A stretch of DNA of 64,000 nt from Macrococcus capreoli (GCF_025628935.1 NZ_JAOTIS010000001.1:1-64000); one strand, 5' to 3'. Shown: positions 33,549-42,703, numbered from the stretch's first letter. A program made the numbers and translations. Notes: generated from the letters alone by a model not told the origin.

Positions 33549-35142
33549 TAGTATTAAAGAGCATTACAGAATTGTTAAAGAAGAGTCATTAAATGTGTTT
33601 GCTTCATTAATAAAGAGAGAACCTAAAATATTGCACAATGTATTTATGGATGAAACAATTATTTATTATGCAATCTCTTGTAATCGACTTGATATCATTG
33701 AGTATGTAATTTCTAATCAATTAATTGATATTAATGATAAACCACAAAATAATGATGATAATTTATTGACTAAAGCGATAAGAACTAAAAATAAAGAAAT
33801 TGCAGCATTTTTAATCAAAAATAATATTGAGATTGATAAAAAAAATATCCGATTAGTTTTTTACTATCAGTTTGATTTTGAATTTATTGAATTTATGATG
33901 AGTCATACACTGAAAGAATATATGCATTATTATCAAGAATATGCTGAAGAATTAAAAAGAACAGATGTGCTAAATAAGATGACTCATTCATATATGAATG
34001 AGTCAGAATCAACAGTATTTCAGTCAAGTGAAATGATATTAAACTTTCTAAAAACTAGTAATGAATCATTATTGGAATTACCCAATGGTAATTTTAAATG
34101 CAGTACGATCATAAATAGAGATGTGCATATAAAAGGAAGTGGTAATACAACACTTAAAGCTTCTAAACAAGAGGGTATATTTCAGATTGATGGTCAAACA
34201 TTGATTTTAGAAGATTTAATACTTGAAACAAAACAAGGTTTTCTAATACCATTATTTAATGGCAGGCTAGTGTTAAAAAATTGTAAGATCATTATTGATG
34301 AAATCGGAATTGTTTCTGAAAATAGTACTATCCAAATGATTGATTGTGAGATGATGAGACCTTATCAGACAAATAATGTGTACAGTGTAATGTCTATAAA
34401 TACGACAGATTTATATATTATTAATTCAAATATTGAAGTTAACTTAGCAGTTGCTAAAGTTGATATGAATTCTAAAATTTATGTTGAGGATTCAAAAATT
34501 AGAGGTGACCTTGATTATCCAATATTTTATAGTACTGAAAGAATGGATATAACAATTAATAATTCTAAGCTCTACCATGCAAAGGTGGCAATTCAAGCTA
34601 AATCAAATAGTAAAGTTCATGTGAAAAATTCAGAGTTTGAAATATTTGATAAAACGATATATTGTGAGAATAACGTTGAAGTTAATATTTATAAATCGAA
34701 ATTTAGAAAAGCTAATTCACATCTACAAATAGGGAGAAAAAGTAAGATATTAGTTGAGGAATGCATGTTTTCTCATACAGATGAAAACCATATCACGATT
34801 GATCAAAAATCTGTTATTCATGTCAATCGATGCTCATTCGACAATGCGAATATGGCTGCGGTTTCAGGACTTAAAGGTAGTGAAATAAATGTCGAAGACA
34901 GTAAGATTCGTACTACAATTGCTGGAATTGTGACGCAAGGTGGTAAGATGAATATTGAACGTACACAATTCAAGGAAATTGATGAAGAAGGGGCAATTCG
35001 TGGCGTGAAGAATGATATGATTTCTTTAAAGGATATCGTAATTGATTCAAGTTTAACAGATATTATCGTAGATAAACCTAGGAAATTAGTTCAGGAGAAT
35101 GTAGCAATTACAAATCCAGTGACTATAGATGATTTAATTTAA
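33538..35142 (+). CDS. Second ankyrin/beta-helix protein, partner of the silent AHH cassette
   Basis: 534 aa from the ATG at 33538 (GGGGG upstream); it overlaps the silent toxin by 11 bases. The layout equals the first copy: ankyrin-like residues 1-150 (RLDIIEYVISNQLIDINDKP, TKNKEIAAFLIKNNIEIDKK), then a right-handed beta-helix. N-terminal and middle parts differ from the first protein, while from DENHITIDQKSVIHVNRCSF to the end (~121 residues) the two are identical. That split, variable then constant, fits cassette exchange with cognate specificity in the variable part. Whether it is expressed is unknown. Confidence 0.65.
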   Translation: MDINSIKEHYRIVKEESLNVFASLIKREPKILHNVFMDETIIYYAISCNRLDIIEYVISNQLIDINDKPQNNDDNLLTKAIRTKNKEIAAFLIKNNIEIDKKNIRLVFYYQFDFEFIEFMMSHTLKEYMHYYQEYAEELKRTDVLNKMTHSYMNESESTVFQSSEMILNFLKTSNESLLELPNGNFKCSTIINRDVHIKGSGNTTLKASKQEGIFQIDGQTLILEDLILETKQGFLIPLFNGRLVLKNCKIIIDEIGIVSENSTIQMIDCEMMRPYQTNNVYSVMSINTTDLYIINSNIEVNLAVAKVDMNSKIYVEDSKIRGDLDYPIFYSTERMDITINNSKLYHAKVAIQAKSNSKVHVKNSEFEIFDKTIYCENNVEVNIYKSKFRKANSHLQIGRKSKILVEECMFSHTDENHITIDQKSVIHVNRCSFDNANMAAVSGLKGSEINVEDSKIRTTIAGIVTQGGKMNIERTQFKEIDEEGAIRGVKNDMISLKDIVIDSSLTDIIVDKPRKLVQENVAITNPVTIDDLI

Positions 35143-35195
35143 TTAATCATGAGTAAACAGGCTGTAAATAGATATTTTGCAGCCTGTTCTTTATA
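34779..35195 (+). repeat. Downstream homology block, second copy
   Basis: Direct-repeat partner of 30351-30767. Identity stops abruptly after CTTTATA, beyond the shared terminator. Confidence 0.85.
35156..35192 (+). terminator. Terminator after the second beta-helix gene
   Basis: Same AACAGGCTG/CAGCCTGTT stem as at 30728, within the duplicated block. Confidence 0.65.
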
Positions 35196-35233
35196 TTTTG
35201 AGTAAAAAGTACGTTTTTAAGTTGGTTATTATT

Positions 35234-35345
35234 AAATTTATTGATGAAAACCATATAAGAATTGATGAAAATAGAACGAAAATAAAGATATTGAAAATTT
35301 TAAGCACAGTTAGTTACCAACTAATAAGAAAAATTTGTTGCATTT
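35234..35345 (+). pseudogene. Fragment of a second SUKH immunity gene
   Basis: The frame reads KFIDENHIRIDENRTKIKIL and SYQLIRKI, which resembles the first 38 residues of the broken SUKH gene (KFNAENHISVDGDKIIIEDI ... GYQLPKD). No start codon or continuation is present. It marks the right edge of the toxin island before mntH. Confidence 0.5.
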
Positions 35346-35401
35346 GCTATGAAGTTTACAGGTGTACTTTTATCACGAAATATTTTTGAATATATATCTC
35401 C

Positions 35402-35430
35402 TTGCCTAATCGCTCGAAATACTATATATA
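35402..35430 (+). promoter_or_regulatory. Candidate promoter of mntH
   Basis: TTGCCT, 17 bases and TATATA, about 27 bp before the start codon. No clear MntR palindrome was found by eye. Confidence 0.45.
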
Positions 35431-35456
35431 TAAAACATATAGAAAGGGGATGTGCT

Positions 35457-36779
35457 ATGCAGAAAAGTTTAAGTGAGATTAATAATACCGTCAGTTTTGA
35501 TAGTGAAGCACCTTTCTTTAAGAAACTCATCATGTTCTTTGGACCGGGGCTACTCGTTGCGGTAGGCTATATGGATCCGGGTAACTGGATTACATCAATG
35601 AGTGGTGGTTCAAAGTATGGCTATATGCTGTTATTTGTTATATTGATTTCAAGTTTAAGTGCGATGTTACTTCAAAGTATGAGCGCCAGGCTAGGCATTG
35701 CTAGTGGCAAAGATTTAGCACAAATCACCCGTGAATTAACGTCTCGCAGGAAAGCATTTATCGCGTGGATTATTGTTGAACTCGCGATTATGGCAACGGA
35801 TATTGCGGAAGTAATAGGAAGTGCAATTGCTTTAAATTTATTGTTCGGATTACCGTTATTTCTAGGTGTAGCAATTACCGTTTTAGATGTCTTTTTACTG
35901 TTATTAATCATGAAATATGGCTTCAGAAAGATTGAAGCGATTGTCGGTGTTCTGATAAGTACAATCTTCTTTATCTTTTTATTTGAAGTGTTGAATGCAT
36001 CGCCAAACGTCAGTGATATTGCACATGGCTTTATACCTGATCAATCGATTATTACAAATGGTGGGGTATTATACATGGCGCTTGGTATTATTGGTGCAAC
36101 GATAATGCCACATAATTTATATTTGCATTCTTCTATTGTGCAGTCGAGACAATATGATAGAACAAGTGAGCAAAGTAAACGAGAAGCCATTCGTTTCGCC
36201 ACGATAGATTCAAATATTCAGTTAACAATTGCATTCTTTGTAAACTGTTTATTATTAATATTAGGGGCTGCACTTTTCTTTGGTAGCAATCAGGAATTAG
36301 GCCATTTCTACGCATTATACGATGCGCTTAAATCGAGTCCAATTGGGCATATCGTTGGTGGCGCGGTAATGAGTACATTGTTTGCAGTAGCATTACTCGC
36401 TTCTGGTCAAAATTCCACAATAACAGGTACTTTATCAGGGCAAATTGTTATGGAAGGTTTTATTCATTTACAGGTTAAACCATGGATAAGAAGATTTGTA
36501 ACGCGATTAATTGCGGTAACACCGGTCTTTATTTGTTTATGGATATATCGCTCCAGCCCTATGCAAATTGAGGAATTATTAATATTCACACAAGTGTTTT
36601 TAAGTATTGCATTACCATTAAGTATCATTCCGCTTTTATTGGCAACGAATAACAAAGCGATTATGGGTGACGCATTTATTAATCCGAAATGGGTGAGTAT
36701 TACAGCATGGCTGCTCACAATTATTTTATGTGTGTTAAATGTATTTCTTATATATCAAACGATCGCAACATTTTATTAA
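35457..36779 (+). CDS. mntH: Nramp-family divalent metal (manganese) transporter
   Basis: 440 aa from the ATG at 35457 behind GAAAGGGG; the open frame extends upstream without a start signal. It imports Mn2+ (and possibly Fe2+) with protons. About 11 membrane spans. The metal-site motifs are intact: GYMDPGNWI in the first span (D, N) and [16 protein letters not shown] in the sixth (MPH), with the transport signature [20 protein letters not shown]. Length is typical. It is monocistronic, with a terminator 6 bp after the stop. Confidence 0.95.
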   Translation: MQKSLSEINNTVSFDSEAPFFKKLIMFFGPGLLVAVGYMDPGNWITSMSGGSKYGYMLLFVILISSLSAMLLQSMSARLGIASGKDLAQITRELTSRRKAFIAWIIVELAIMATDIAEVIGSAIALNLLFGLPLFLGVAITVLDVFLLLLIMKYGFRKIEAIVGVLISTIFFIFLFEVLNASPNVSDIAHGFIPDQSIITNGGVLYMALGIIGATIMPHNLYLHSSIVQSRQYDRTSEQSKREAIRFATIDSNIQLTIAFFVNCLLLILGAALFFGSNQELGHFYALYDALKSSPIGHIVGGAVMSTLFAVALLASGQNSTITGTLSGQIVMEGFIHLQVKPWIRRFVTRLIAVTPVFICLWIYRSSPMQIEELLIFTQVFLSIALPLSIIPLLLATNNKAIMGDAFINPKWVSITAWLLTIILCVLNVFLIYQTIATFY

Positions 36780-36784
36780 ATTGA

Positions 36785-36826
36785 AAACCCACCGTTTTGC
36801 TTTATGAGCAAGCTGGTGGGTTTATA
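36785..36826 (+). terminator. Terminator of mntH
   Basis: AAACCCACC and GGTGGGTTT form a 9-bp stem with a 21-nt loop; the trailing sequence is TATATTAT rather than a clean T-run. Confidence 0.65.
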
Positions 36827-36858
36827 TTATATAACTAAATTCAAATAAAAATGTCATG

Positions 36859-37287
36859 TCATTTGATGTTGCCAGCTTTCATCGTATTTTTATATTCGAT
36901 ATAACGTAACCATTTGATGATGGCCATGATGACAAACATGCATGCTGTCGCATAATGCATTTGATTGCCGGGAATATTTGGAGGTGACAAATGAATAACG
37001 ATTGTACCTAATATCAACATAATCAATACAAATAAAGAATAAGTGACGCAATCTTTTAAATGCCACTGCTCGACATACCATTCTTTCGCATGATTGCTTT
37101 CTAAATATCTTCTGATCTGAGTAATCGTATCAACATACGTAATGATCATCATCATTGTGAAAGCATAAATTGCAAACAATGTATAACTTGAAATATACAT
37201 CAGCAACATGATAATACCGATAAGGAATAGACTTGTCATACTGATGAGATAAAACTTAGTATTGTATTTTATATACCACGAAATCAT
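36859..37287 (-). CDS. Small membrane protein of unknown function
   Basis: 142 aa from the ATG at 37287, which has GGAGGTGAT upstream; an earlier in-frame ATG (37326) has none. Four hydrophobic spans are visible (YLISMTSLFLIGIIMLLMYI, LFAIYAFTMMMIITYV, YSLFVLIMLILGTIVIH, ATACMFVIMAIIKWLRY). I recognise no family. Confidence 0.65.
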   Translation of the reverse strand: MISWYIKYNTKFYLISMTSLFLIGIIMLLMYISSYTLFAIYAFTMMMIITYVDTITQIRRYLESNHAKEWYVEQWHLKDCVTYSLFVLIMLILGTIVIHLSPPNIPGNQMHYATACMFVIMAIIKWLRYIEYKNTMKAGNIK

Positions 37288-37432
37288 TCTATCACCTCCA
37301 ATCTCATTGTTTACATTGTAACCCATAAATTAGTAGTATTAAAGAAATTAGGATATTTATATAATAATAATATTTAATCTAAAATTGCATCATGTTATAA
37401 AAAATACTTATTATATTTCTAATTTATTGTTA

Positions 37433-39502
37433 TTAATCTGATGCCCCTGTATTCACCAGTGCAAATGGATATACGTGTTGTGCGTGTTCAAGGAGTTGTG
37501 CAGCAATAACAGTCATCGTCCATTTAGAATTTACAGTATCATCGATAAGCAATATATTTTTTTGAGTTAATTGGTCTTCATGTTGCAGAGCAATTGTCGT
37601 TTCAATATTTTGTTGCTGCATGATGGCGTTGTGCATATCACTTTGGCGGTTACCCTCACTTGTCTTAATAACAGCGTCAATAAATTGAATATGATTGTAT
37701 GCTGCAATCGCTTTTGCAAGTTTAGTCGTCAAGTGTGGTCTACGCAGACTCGGTACCGCAACGACTGCATCTATATGATGTTGTGTGATGATATCTTTTA
37801 AGAATTGACTCATCTGCAATGTCGTTTGTTCTGAATAATGATTATTATCGCGTTCATACATCAACTTACGTCCAACAGGTGAGTATGCATCCGACGTGTA
37901 TGTCCAGCCCTTTTCAAATTGTAAAGATTCATCAATCTTCTTATTGTTGGACCAACGTTTACGTGGTGTAATTTCGCCATGTAGTTTATTTTTATAATCC
38001 ATAGCAACTTGAATCATCGGATGGTCTGGTGATAGTGAAATAAATTGACGGTTTCTGCAATGTGCGCATATACCACAGCGTTCTGTAACGTCTGGTGCAT
38101 CTAGTTCATCTGCGATAAATTTCATATAACAGCCATCATAATTAACGAAACGCTTTAAATGATCCAGTTCTTGAAGGCGCGTTTGATTTAATTGATGTTG
38201 TAATGCTGCATTGCTAACTGCATTAAATGGTTTGTCTGGATTAATGACGTATTTACGTTTGTTTAACAAGATGTATTCATGCACGAATAAGTATTTCAAC
38301 ACGCCACTTAATTTAGTAACGTTTAAATTAAAATAGGGCAATAGATCATTTCTTGACATGCCATCTGGATTTGAACGTATTTTATCAAGCATTTCAGTAA
38401 GTAACTTTGGATCTTTATTAGCACTATCAATGAATGATTGAATGATCGCATCATCTTCATCGCCGTGTAATAGCAGTGCCAATGAGGGTTTCCCATCTCG
38501 ACCGGCACGGCCAATTTGTTGATAGTAAGCTATTAAGTTCTGTGGTAACTGGAAATGCACAACAAAGCCGATATTAGATTTATCATAGCCCATTCCAAGT
38601 TTAACGGTTGCAACGATGACGCGTATATTTCCTTCATGAAATTGCTCAAGTGTAGTTACGGATGTGTCTTCACCGAATTCGTCTTTCATACCAGAATAAT
38701 ATGCCGCTGCTGAAATGCCTTGTTCACATAAGAAGTTTGCAACAGATTCACATTCCTTCTTCGTTAAACAGTAAACAATACCTTGCTCTTTACTTAAGAA
38801 TGGATGTTCTATTAAGTTCGCTGCTAAAAATGCAAGCCGCTCTGCTTTCGATTGTGACGGATTCACTTGTATGGAAATATTCGAACGGATTAAATTACCA
38901 CGGAATACTTGCACGTTTCCTAATTGAGACTTGATATCTTCAATGACACGGTCATTCGCAGTAGCCGTCGTTCCAAGAATTGCAACGTTATCAGGTAATG
39001 CTTTTACGAGGTTGACGATACGTTGGTAGTCAGGTCTAAAGTCATGTCCCCAGTCTGATATGGAGTGTGCTTCATCGACTACGATTAGTTCAATATCATT
39101 CACTTGTGATAATGCTTCGATAAATCGAGGATCAGATAACTTTTCCGGGGAAATAATTATTGCATCCACGTTATGAAGTCGGGCGTATAAATCATCCCAT
39201 TCATCACGGTTATTACTATTAATCGTAATGACATCTAACCCGAGCCCAGTCGCAGCATCGATTTGATTGTGCATTAATGCGAGCAACGGACTAATAATGA
39301 CGGCAGGGCCACTGCCATTTTCTCTGAGTAATTTCGTTGCTATGAAGTACACAATCGATTTCCCCCATCCAGTTTTCTGTATAACGAGCGTCTTCTGTTT
39401 ATTAACGACTGCAAGGATCGCTTCTAATTGACCTGCTCTAAATTTGCTTTCCGGACCGTATGTTTCATGTAATATTTGTTGTGCGCGGGATTTAAAGTCC
39501 AT
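37433..39502 (-). CDS. RecQ-like DNA helicase fused to a phosphoribosyltransferase domain
   Basis: 689 aa behind GGAGG. Helicase core: QKTGWGKSIVY (Walker A, ~residue 42), ISPLLALMHNQ, VVDEAHSISDWGHDFRPDY (DEAH plus RecQ aromatic loop), GTTATAND, and VHFQLPQNLIAYYQQIGRAGRDG (motifs V-VI). A four-cysteine RecQ zinc site follows (CYMKFIADEL...ERCGICAHC, ~460-485). Instead of an HRDC domain, the last ~180 residues resemble a type I phosphoribosyltransferase, with KNILLIDDTVNSKWTMTVIA as the PRPP loop and VVAVPSLRRPHL before it. Such fusions are known but their role is unclear; DNA repair or defence is possible. The gene stands alone. Confidence 0.85.
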   Translation of the reverse strand: MDFKSRAQQILHETYGPESKFRAGQLEAILAVVNKQKTLVIQKTGWGKSIVYFIATKLLRENGSGPAVIISPLLALMHNQIDAATGLGLDVITINSNNRDEWDDLYARLHNVDAIIISPEKLSDPRFIEALSQVNDIELIVVDEAHSISDWGHDFRPDYQRIVNLVKALPDNVAILGTTATANDRVIEDIKSQLGNVQVFRGNLIRSNISIQVNPSQSKAERLAFLAANLIEHPFLSKEQGIVYCLTKKECESVANFLCEQGISAAAYYSGMKDEFGEDTSVTTLEQFHEGNIRVIVATVKLGMGYDKSNIGFVVHFQLPQNLIAYYQQIGRAGRDGKPSLALLLHGDEDDAIIQSFIDSANKDPKLLTEMLDKIRSNPDGMSRNDLLPYFNLNVTKLSGVLKYLFVHEYILLNKRKYVINPDKPFNAVSNAALQHQLNQTRLQELDHLKRFVNYDGCYMKFIADELDAPDVTERCGICAHCRNRQFISLSPDHPMIQVAMDYKNKLHGEITPRKRWSNNKKIDESLQFEKGWTYTSDAYSPVGRKLMYERDNNHYSEQTTLQMSQFLKDIITQHHIDAVVAVPSLRRPHLTTKLAKAIAAYNHIQFIDAVIKTSEGNRQSDMHNAIMQQQNIETTIALQHEDQLTQKNILLIDDTVNSKWTMTVIAAQLLEHAQHVYPFALVNTGASD

Positions 39503-39660
39503 GCATTCGCCTCCAGTAAAATGTTTGTATATTTAACTTGAATATTGTTGATATCATTATAGCAATAGGATGAAATTTTCTGTATGAATTCACATTTAAT
39601 CTGTATATAAAACAAATAAATGGGTATAACTAATTATTCAATTTGAAGGAGGCGAATGTG

Positions 39661-39810
39661 ATGTCACATAATGATAAAGATACGACAAGTAATCGTCGAG
39701 AACTCATGCCGGAATCAGTGATTGACGGTGAGATGAATGAGAAAGTGAAAGAACAGTTAGCACTCAAGCCAGGAGAACAGAAAGTAAGTCAAGCAGATCA
39801 GAAGAAATAA
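39661..39810 (+). CDS. Small hydrophilic protein of unknown function
   Basis: 49 aa behind GAAGGAGGCGA: MSHNDKDTTSNRRELMPESV, then IDGEMNEKVKEQLALKPGEQ and a lysine-rich end. It is highly charged, without cysteine, tryptophan or a membrane span, and probably disordered. Good ribosome site and codon use support it as real; it sits alone between recQ-like and DUF805 genes. Confidence 0.6.
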   Translation: MSHNDKDTTSNRRELMPESVIDGEMNEKVKEQLALKPGEQKVSQADQKK

Positions 39811-39916
39811 TATATCAATAAATTGTAATGATTTTATTAAAAGTAGGATACTACTTCCAATTATAGAATCCATTGATTATACTAAAATTAGAAAAATAAT
39901 TTTATGGAGGTAATTT

Positions 39917-40594
39917 ATGTATCCACGACCAATGTCTTTTTGGGAAGCAACAAAGCTATTCTGGACTAGAGCATTTGATTTTAAAGGAAGATCGAGAAGA
40001 AAAGAATACTGGGTACCATTTTTCACACAATTAGTCTTAATCATTGCTGCGTTTATTTCGTTTTTCGTATTACTTGTTCTATTAGGTGTTGCTGCAACAT
40101 CTTCAACAACCGGTAATTTAGAAGAGACGAATACGGCGTTAGGAATATTAGGCGTATTTGGTATAATTAGCGGTCTATTTCTTATGTTAATTTGTATCGT
40201 ATTAATTATTCCGAACTTATCTTTGATGGTACGCCGTTTTCACGATATTGGTAAAACGGGTAAATGGGCAATTTTATTTTATGGTGTGCCTGTCATATTA
40301 TCGTGGATTAATATGATTATTAATGGGCTGAATAATGATCCGGAAAACATTTCGATGGTAGCTTTAAGTATTGAAATGGTGTTAGGATTGATCAATTTAG
40401 GTATAGCAATTTGGGGTATTGTCTGGTTGGCACAAGATTCAGTACCTGGACCGAATCAATGGGGTGAGAATCCTAAAGGGATCACACATGTTGGTTATCA
40501 GTCTTACCCAGAACAAGCACAATCAACGCAATTTAATCAGAACCCACAAGCACCACAATATGAACAGAAACAACAAGATCCGTATCGTTATTGA
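39917..40594 (+). CDS. DUF805 family membrane protein
   Basis: 225 aa behind ATGGAGG. Canonical DUF805: FWEATKLFWTRAFDFKGRSRRKEYWVPF at the start, four spans, LSLMVRRFHDIGKTGKWAI in the middle, and a cytoplasmic tail GPNQWGENPKG followed by a Gln/Pro/Tyr-rich end (NPQAPQYEQKQQDPYRY). Function unknown. It is longer and closer to consensus than the DUF805 gene at 10046. Confidence 0.85.
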   Translation: MYPRPMSFWEATKLFWTRAFDFKGRSRRKEYWVPFFTQLVLIIAAFISFFVLLVLLGVAATSSTTGNLEETNTALGILGVFGIISGLFLMLICIVLIIPNLSLMVRRFHDIGKTGKWAILFYGVPVILSWINMIINGLNNDPENISMVALSIEMVLGLINLGIAIWGIVWLAQDSVPGPNQWGENPKGITHVGYQSYPEQAQSTQFNQNPQAPQYEQKQQDPYRY

Positions 40595-40607
40595 TACGGG
40601 TCTTTTG
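40577..40607 (+). terminator. Terminator overlapping the DUF805 stop codon
   Basis: GATCCGTATC and GATACGGGTC pair (one G-T), then TTTTG. The stop codon lies in the loop/stem. Confidence 0.6.
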
Positions 40608-40644
40608 TCATACATTTTTATATCATTTATGTGAGGTGAGAAGG

Positions 40645-41430
40645 ATGGACCTTCAATCAAATATTAGTTTTAAGCAGACGCATGTTGATGCGGACTTATT
40701 TACTGAAAATGAGAGATATAAGCACTATCATACGCCGAGTCAGCGCGTTAAATATTATGCGAATTATTATGAATATAAAGAAGTGCCGGATGTAGCACAG
40801 TTTCTAAAAGATTATCACGAGCAAAAAAAGTTTCACGAAAAACATAATCAACATCATGCATTGTTTATTTTCCCTGAAAATGTGCAGCTGGATTGTCAGT
40901 TGGTTGAAACAGCAAAAGCGCTAGGATTTAGTTTAGAGAAGATGGAATTGTATTTATTGAAGACGATACATGGGTCAAAAGAAACAGACATCGAAGTGGT
41001 ACAAGTTGTTTCAGATGATGATGTGTTGACTGATTTTCTAGAAGTGTGTCGTGAAGGAGACCTGGAGTATGGTGAGGCATTCGCAGATTTAAAAGAAACG
41101 ACGCACCGCAGAGATTTGGAGAATGAACAAATATTGCAGTTTGTAGGGTATAAGCACGGCTTTCCGGCAGGGAAAGTGGAAGCGGTAGAAAGTGAACAGT
41201 TTGTAGAACTCGATGATTTTTATGTGCTGGATGCAATGCGCAAGCAAGGCGTCGGGACAGCTTTACAACAAGCTATTTGGCAATATGCACAGCAAGTTGG
41301 CAAACAAGTCATTCTAATTGCAGATGGAAATGATTCACCGAGGGAAATGTATCAAAAGCAAGGGTACGTGCTTGTCAGTGAGCGATATGAGCTGTTGAGA
41401 GTACCGTCAGCGGATGAGGGGAAGGAATAG
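40645..41430 (+). CDS. GNAT acetyltransferase with an extra N-terminal half
   Basis: 261 aa from the ATG at 40645 (GAGGTGAGAAGG upstream). The C-terminal half is a GNAT domain: VELDDFYVLDAMRKQGVGTALQQAIWQYA (acetyl-CoA loop) and ILIADGNDSPREMYQKQGYVLVSERYE. Residues 1-120 are unusual, with FIFPENVQLDCQLVETAKALGFSLEKMELYLL, and may be a second degenerate GNAT fold. Substrate unknown. Confidence 0.75.
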   Translation: MDLQSNISFKQTHVDADLFTENERYKHYHTPSQRVKYYANYYEYKEVPDVAQFLKDYHEQKKFHEKHNQHHALFIFPENVQLDCQLVETAKALGFSLEKMELYLLKTIHGSKETDIEVVQVVSDDDVLTDFLEVCREGDLEYGEAFADLKETTHRRDLENEQILQFVGYKHGFPAGKVEAVESEQFVELDDFYVLDAMRKQGVGTALQQAIWQYAQQVGKQVILIADGNDSPREMYQKQGYVLVSERYELLRVPSADEGKE

Positions 41431-41445
41431 AGGTTTGGATGGAAG

Positions 41446-41478
41446 ACGCCCGGTTTGATGTCAAACCGGGCGTAAATC
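41446..41478. terminator. Strong GC-rich hairpin after the acetyltransferase gene
   Basis: ACGCCCGGTTTGA and TCAAACCGGGCGT form a perfect 13-bp stem with a 2-nt loop. A T-run is absent on the plus side (AAATCATG), and only weak on the minus side (GTCTTCC). It lies between two convergent genes and probably ends transcription both ways. Confidence 0.55.
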
Positions 41479-41482
41479 ATGT

Positions 41483-41683
41483 TTATGAATGTTCTTTTAA
41501 TTGCATCTGTTCGTTTTTAATTTCGTTTAAGAGTTGAATGATTTCCTGATTTTGTTGTAATAAATATTTTGTATTTTGGCGGGTGTTATACAGCTGTGAA
41601 ATAATAAAGATTACTAATATAATCGGTACAATGTAAAAAAGGGCAGCGACAATTGAGAATAAAGTAGCAGTTATTAATTCCAT
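41483..41683 (-). CDS. Small membrane protein with a coiled tail
   Basis: 66 aa. One or two spans (LITATLFSIVAALFYIVPIILVIFIIS) followed by a polar helix NTKYLLQQNQEIIQLLNEIKNEQ with heptad-like leucines. Ribosome site GGAGATC. It overlaps the upstream 59-aa gene by 10 bases, and the two share the same design, so they probably act together. Family not recognised. Confidence 0.6.
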   Translation of the reverse strand: MELITATLFSIVAALFYIVPIILVIFIISQLYNTRQNTKYLLQQNQEIIQLLNEIKNEQMQLKEHS

Positions 41684-41853
41684 TTGTGATCTCCTGAATT
41701 TTTACTTTTTAATAAAGCAATGATTTCTTCATTTTGCTTAATAATCTTCTCGGAATTAACTTTCGTTCGATAACCATCCATTAAGATTAAAAAGACGATG
41801 ATAATTGGTAACAAAGCCATTACTAAAGATACTAACGCTTCAAACCAAGGCAT
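41674..41853 (-). CDS. Very small membrane protein, partner of the next gene
   Basis: 59 aa: MPWFEALVSLVMALLPIIIV, then FLILMDGYRTKV and a polar tail NSEKIIKQNEEIIALLKSKN. One span and a charged helix, like the following protein (both tails contain KxxxQNxEII). AAAGGAAAG lies about 9 bases before the ATG at 41853. The 10-base overlap with the next gene suggests translational coupling. Function unknown. Confidence 0.6.
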   Translation of the reverse strand: MPWFEALVSLVMALLPIIIVFLILMDGYRTKVNSEKIIKQNEEIIALLKSKNSGDHKWN

Positions 41854-41900
41854 ATGAACACCACTTTCCTTTTTTGCTCATTATAACACAATATACCTTT

Positions 41901-42605
41901 TTAGTAATTTGTAGCCTGAACAAAGAATTTAGAATGTTTATAGTGATACGTAATAGTAGAGTAATCAAAGGGTTCGCCGGTTGCTAAATAAATCACTTGT
42001 TCTAAGTATAGCGCTGGGTTACCTGGCTTTAATGCCAGTAACTGTGCGTCACTTTCACTAAGCTCATCGATATGCAAATAAATATCAGCGAAGCTAATAT
42101 TAAATTTTAATGCATTCGTTAAGTAATCGAATATCGATGCTTGTGCAATTTCTACATTTAAGTACGGTACAAGTTTCACCGGAAAGTATGATGCTTCTAT
42201 ACATAATATTTCGTCGTTCGCTTTACGTAATCGTTCTACATAATAAACCGCTTCACCGTCTTTAAGATGTAAATTAGATTTTACATTGTCGTCAGGTATG
42301 ATTTTTTCTAACTTTAATACGTCAGATGTAATGTCAAATTCTTTTAAATCTGAAGTAAACCCTCGATTCGTCAACAAACTTACATAGCCTTCTCGTCTTT
42401 GTCTACGTACAAATATGCCGCTACCACGCTGCTGGAATATAACGCCTCGTTTTTCTAACGTATCCAGTGCTTTTGTAATCGTACTTTTTGAAACATTATA
42501 TTGTTGCATAAGCTGATCGAGACTTTGTAACTTAGTACCTTGTTCAAGTTGTTGATCATGTATGTATTGTGTAATGTCATTCGCGATTGTTTCGTATTTG
42601 TTCAT
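41901..42605 (-). CDS. GntR/HutC-family regulator, probably of the beta-glucosidase gene
   Basis: 234 aa. Winged helix at residues ~1-70 (SLDQLMQQYNVSKSTITKALDTLEKRGVIFQQRGSGIFV) and a UTRA ligand domain from ~80 (AVYYVERLRKANDEILCIEASYFP; GEPFDYSTITYHYKHSKFFVQA). It is divergent from bglA across a 160-bp gap that contains a perfect inverted repeat and the bglA promoter. By analogy with BglR/TreR-type regulators it probably senses a phosphorylated disaccharide; that is inference. Confidence 0.85.
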   Translation of the reverse strand: MNKYETIANDITQYIHDQQLEQGTKLQSLDQLMQQYNVSKSTITKALDTLEKRGVIFQQRGSGIFVRRQRREGYVSLLTNRGFTSDLKEFDITSDVLKLEKIIPDDNVKSNLHLKDGEAVYYVERLRKANDEILCIEASYFPVKLVPYLNVEIAQASIFDYLTNALKFNISFADIYLHIDELSESDAQLLALKPGNPALYLEQVIYLATGEPFDYSTITYHYKHSKFFVQATNY

Positions 42606-42620
42606 AGCGTCCTCTTTTCC

Positions 42621-42649
42621 ATGGCCGATAAATTATAAATATCGGCCAT
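42621..42649. promoter_or_regulatory. 10-bp inverted repeat in the leader of the GntR gene
   Basis: ATGGCCGATA and TATCGGCCAT are exact complements with a 9-nt AT-rich spacer, 16 bp upstream of the regulator's start. It could be an autoregulatory operator or an mRNA hairpin next to the ribosome site. Confidence 0.5.
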
Positions 42650-42703
42650 CAATGCATCATCATATGTTCCTTCTATTATATCTCTTTTTATATTGTATAT
42701 CAC

